Source of the DNA: CAZILN01 sp964540005
GTDB lineage: Bacteria > Bacteroidota > Bacteroidia > Bacteroidales > SM23-62
Length of the DNA stretch: 7,487 nt
NCBI GenBank assembly: GCA_964540005.1
Contig: CAZILN010000093.1
Span: 1-7,487, forward strand
Reading direction: 5' to 3'
Of this stretch, positions 5,908 through 7,487 are shown in pieces (the first letter of the stretch is position 1; the number at the start of each line of letters is the position of its first letter). The notes below the pieces were generated by a model. It searched no databases and had not been told where the DNA came from. It was given only the letters and a program-made list of their open reading frames with translations. Made by a program: the position numbers and the translations under genes.

Positions 5908-7487
5908 TTAACGCTTCATTACTGAAAGATTTGGTAGTTCCTGTTCTTTCCCGTCAGGTCCTACTACCTTAATATTTGTAAATGTAAGGTATTGCCCGGA
6001 AGGTATAAGATTTATTGCATTCCTGATCTGTGGTGTAAAATCACCATTTGATGCAGGCAGTGGTTGGATGTTCACCCCTACTTTATTGATAAAAGTCATA
6101 CCGGTGATCCTGAATTCAACATCGAACTTAAACCAGTCAGGCATTGATACTTCGATCCCAAGTTCCCCCTGGATTTCTGCCCTAGTTACAGCACCAAACG
6201 ATTTTCCTGCCAGTGTAGCAGACGGGGGAGGCAGTGGATCCACCCTGAAGGGTACGTCTCCAAGCTTTCGCCTGGATCCGCTGGAATTGTCATATACACT
6301 CACTATGCATTCGGCAACCTTTGAAGGGACAACAATATATGATCCACCGGAACCTTTGATTGTTCCATTGCTTACGGTTGCAGAGATATTCTCGCGCTCC
6401 GTTCCGGGGGCTGATATCTCAACAGGGTTGTCCAGGGTATGGTAAAAGACATTCATAGCCGTAGGTGATACGATAACGGCAGGAGGGGCGACCCGGTACT
6501 CGCTATGAAAAGGCTTATTGGTAAAAGTACCATCATCCCTTTTCAGGCTAATGATCCCCCGGTAGGATTTGAAGCCGGTGGTGGTGGTTGAGGACGTATT
6601 TACCTTATGTATCCCTCTTCCTCCCCGTACAGGCAGGCTGTCATAATCCCTTCCAAATTCACCTTTCATAAAATACTCAACCATGCCCTCATCATTAACA
6701 GTCGAATCATAATCCCCAAGGTATATGATAGGTTGCTGGGTGGTATCACGGGCGGCAATGAATATTTCGGCATTATAATCGCCACCCCGGATAATATAAT
6801 TTGTCTCGGTCAGTACCACCGATTCAAGGTAATTGAATTTGAAAGCCCCGGCGTCAATCTGTGAATACAGGTACCTGATAGCGTCAGATTCGGCGTTCCG
6901 TATGTCGGACTGCATTTTTGAAAGGAGGGTGATATCCGCAACCATAGGATTGTGTTCGAAATGCTCCTGTTGCCAGCTCTGGGCACCATGCTCATCACTG
7001 ATCGGGGGGTCATGAGTGTCCAGGATTGATTCTATGGAAGTAACTACTTCTTCGGCGTCTTCATCCACGATGGACAGCAAGTACTCCCTGAAACCTTCGA
7101 TGGCCGATCTCAGATCGTTGGCTTTGCCATCCTGTGCTGCCCCGATAAGGTACTCATCAGCCTTGGTGGCGTCATCCTTGGCTGCAATTAAATGTGCATC
7201 TACTTCATTGTCTTCTGAGTTGAGAGCTTTCGCATCTTCGCCATCAACTCTTTTAACGATTTCAATTTTCAGTTCCTGGATGAAGTTGTACAATTCGTTT
7301 GATTGCCTTCTGACCTCTTCGGCCTTGGCTTTCCAGGGCCCGGCCTTGATCTCGTTTTCGGCTGCGGCAATATCAAACTGGTCATAGTAGATGTCATTCT
7401 TGACAACGAAATTTTCAGTGGTTTTAACCAGGCCATGGTCGACAATAGCAAAAGCCTCAAGAACATCCTTGGAAACATTAAGCGCGA
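5908..7487 (-). CDS. gldM: Type IX secretion / gliding motor protein GldM, N-terminus cut
   Basis: The frame is open from the right edge to the stop at 5908-5910, giving 525 visible residues. The first residues, ALNVSKDVLEAF, are those that follow the single N-terminal transmembrane helix in GldM, so roughly 25-35 residues lie outside the window. An in-frame TTG at 7291-7293 is internal, not the start. In the family GldM forms a dimer, inserts its helix in the GldL bundle and spans the periplasm with four domains to the GldK/GldN ring, carrying proton-motive energy. Seen, in fragment numbering: helical D1 (about 1-220) with SKMQSDIRNAESDAIRYLYS (189-208), then FKFNYLESVV; D2 with GGDYNAEIFIAARDTTQ; D3 starting near SPTAMNVFYHTLDNPVEISAPG (340-361); and D4 from about 417 (LPPPSATLAGKSFG) to the C-terminus. 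gldN follows after 19 bp; gldK and gldL are expected beyond the right edge. Confidence 0.95.
   Translation of the reverse strand, partial: ALNVSKDVLEAFAIVDHGLVKTTENFVVKNDIYYDQFDIAAAENEIKAGPWKAKAEEVRRQSNELYNFIQELKIEIVKRVDGEDAKALNSEDNEVDAHLIAAKDDATKADEYLIGAAQDGKANDLRSAIEGFREYLLSIVDEDAEEVVTSIESILDTHDPPISDEHGAQSWQQEHFEHNPMVADITLLSKMQSDIRNAESDAIRYLYSQIDAGAFKFNYLESVVLTETNYIIRGGDYNAEIFIAARDTTQQPIIYLGDYDSTVNDEGMVEYFMKGEFGRDYDSLPVRGGRGIHKVNTSSTTTTGFKSYRGIISLKRDDGTFTNKPFHSEYRVAPPAVIVSPTAMNVFYHTLDNPVEISAPGTERENISATVSNGTIKGSGGSYIVVPSKVAECIVSVYDNSSGSRRKLGDVPFRVDPLPPPSATLAGKSFGAVTRAEIQGELGIEVSMPDWFKFDVEFRITGMTFINKVGVNIQPLPASNGDFTPQIRNAINLIPSGQYLTFTNIKVVGPDGKEQELPNLSVMKR

Noticed and set aside
5908..7293. 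gldM starting at 7293
   Set aside because: That codon is TTG, and the frame continues upstream to the edge with typical GldM sequence (ALNVSKDVLEAF), so it is internal and the gene is truncated by the window.
7016..7387. Plus-strand 123-residue Ser/Ala-rich open frame, and a minus-strand 69-residue frame at 7269-7478
   Set aside because: Both overlap gldM, which reads continuously through this stretch with family-typical sequence. Low-complexity Ser/Ala/Leu content is typical of shadow frames.

Overview
The window looks like chromosomal core sequence from a member of the Bacteroidota. The clearest evidence is an adjacent gldM-gldN pair, which encodes type IX secretion and gliding machinery found only in this phylum. 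Three intergenic stretches also hold TAnnTTTG-type -7 promoter elements, and the gene starts have A/T-rich leaders without a Shine-Dalgarno sequence, as is usual in the phylum. I see no phage, IS, plasmid, CRISPR or RNA-gene signature. The genus cannot be fixed from this sequence.

Layout from left to right. (1) At 1-1860 on the minus strand is a two-gene sulfide-oxidation unit: a sulfide:quinone oxidoreductase-type flavoprotein (631-1860), then 23 bp downstream a DUF1641 protein that runs off the left edge (607 to 1). (2) At 1861-2055 is an AT-rich intergenic region with a candidate promoter for sqr, flanked by a 13-bp perfect inverted repeat. (3) At 2056-3551 on the minus strand is an MlaE-type permease followed by an MlaF-type ATPase, overlapping by 4 bp (ATGA). 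They form the inner-membrane core of a lipid-trafficking ABC transporter, with no MCE/MlaD gene beside them. (4) At 3552-3747 is a divergent promoter region. (5) At 3748-4842 on the plus strand is mannose-1-phosphate guanylyltransferase, which makes GDP-mannose for surface polysaccharide. (6) At 4841-4974, between convergent genes, are two hairpin structures: a GC-rich intrinsic terminator that reads well in both directions, and a perfect 21-bp inverted repeat with a 21-nt loop that covers the gldN stop codon. (7) At 4971-7487 on the minus strand are gldN and a gldM lacking its N-terminus at the right edge; gldK and gldL would be expected beyond it.

Functionally, all units concern the cell envelope or quinone-linked respiration: sulfide electrons into the quinone pool, glycerophospholipid movement between membranes, GDP-mannose supply, and protein export and gliding. 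They sit in separate transcription units, and I see no evidence that they form one system. I did not find a convincing new system. The most unusual item is the 21-bp inverted repeat at the end of gldN.
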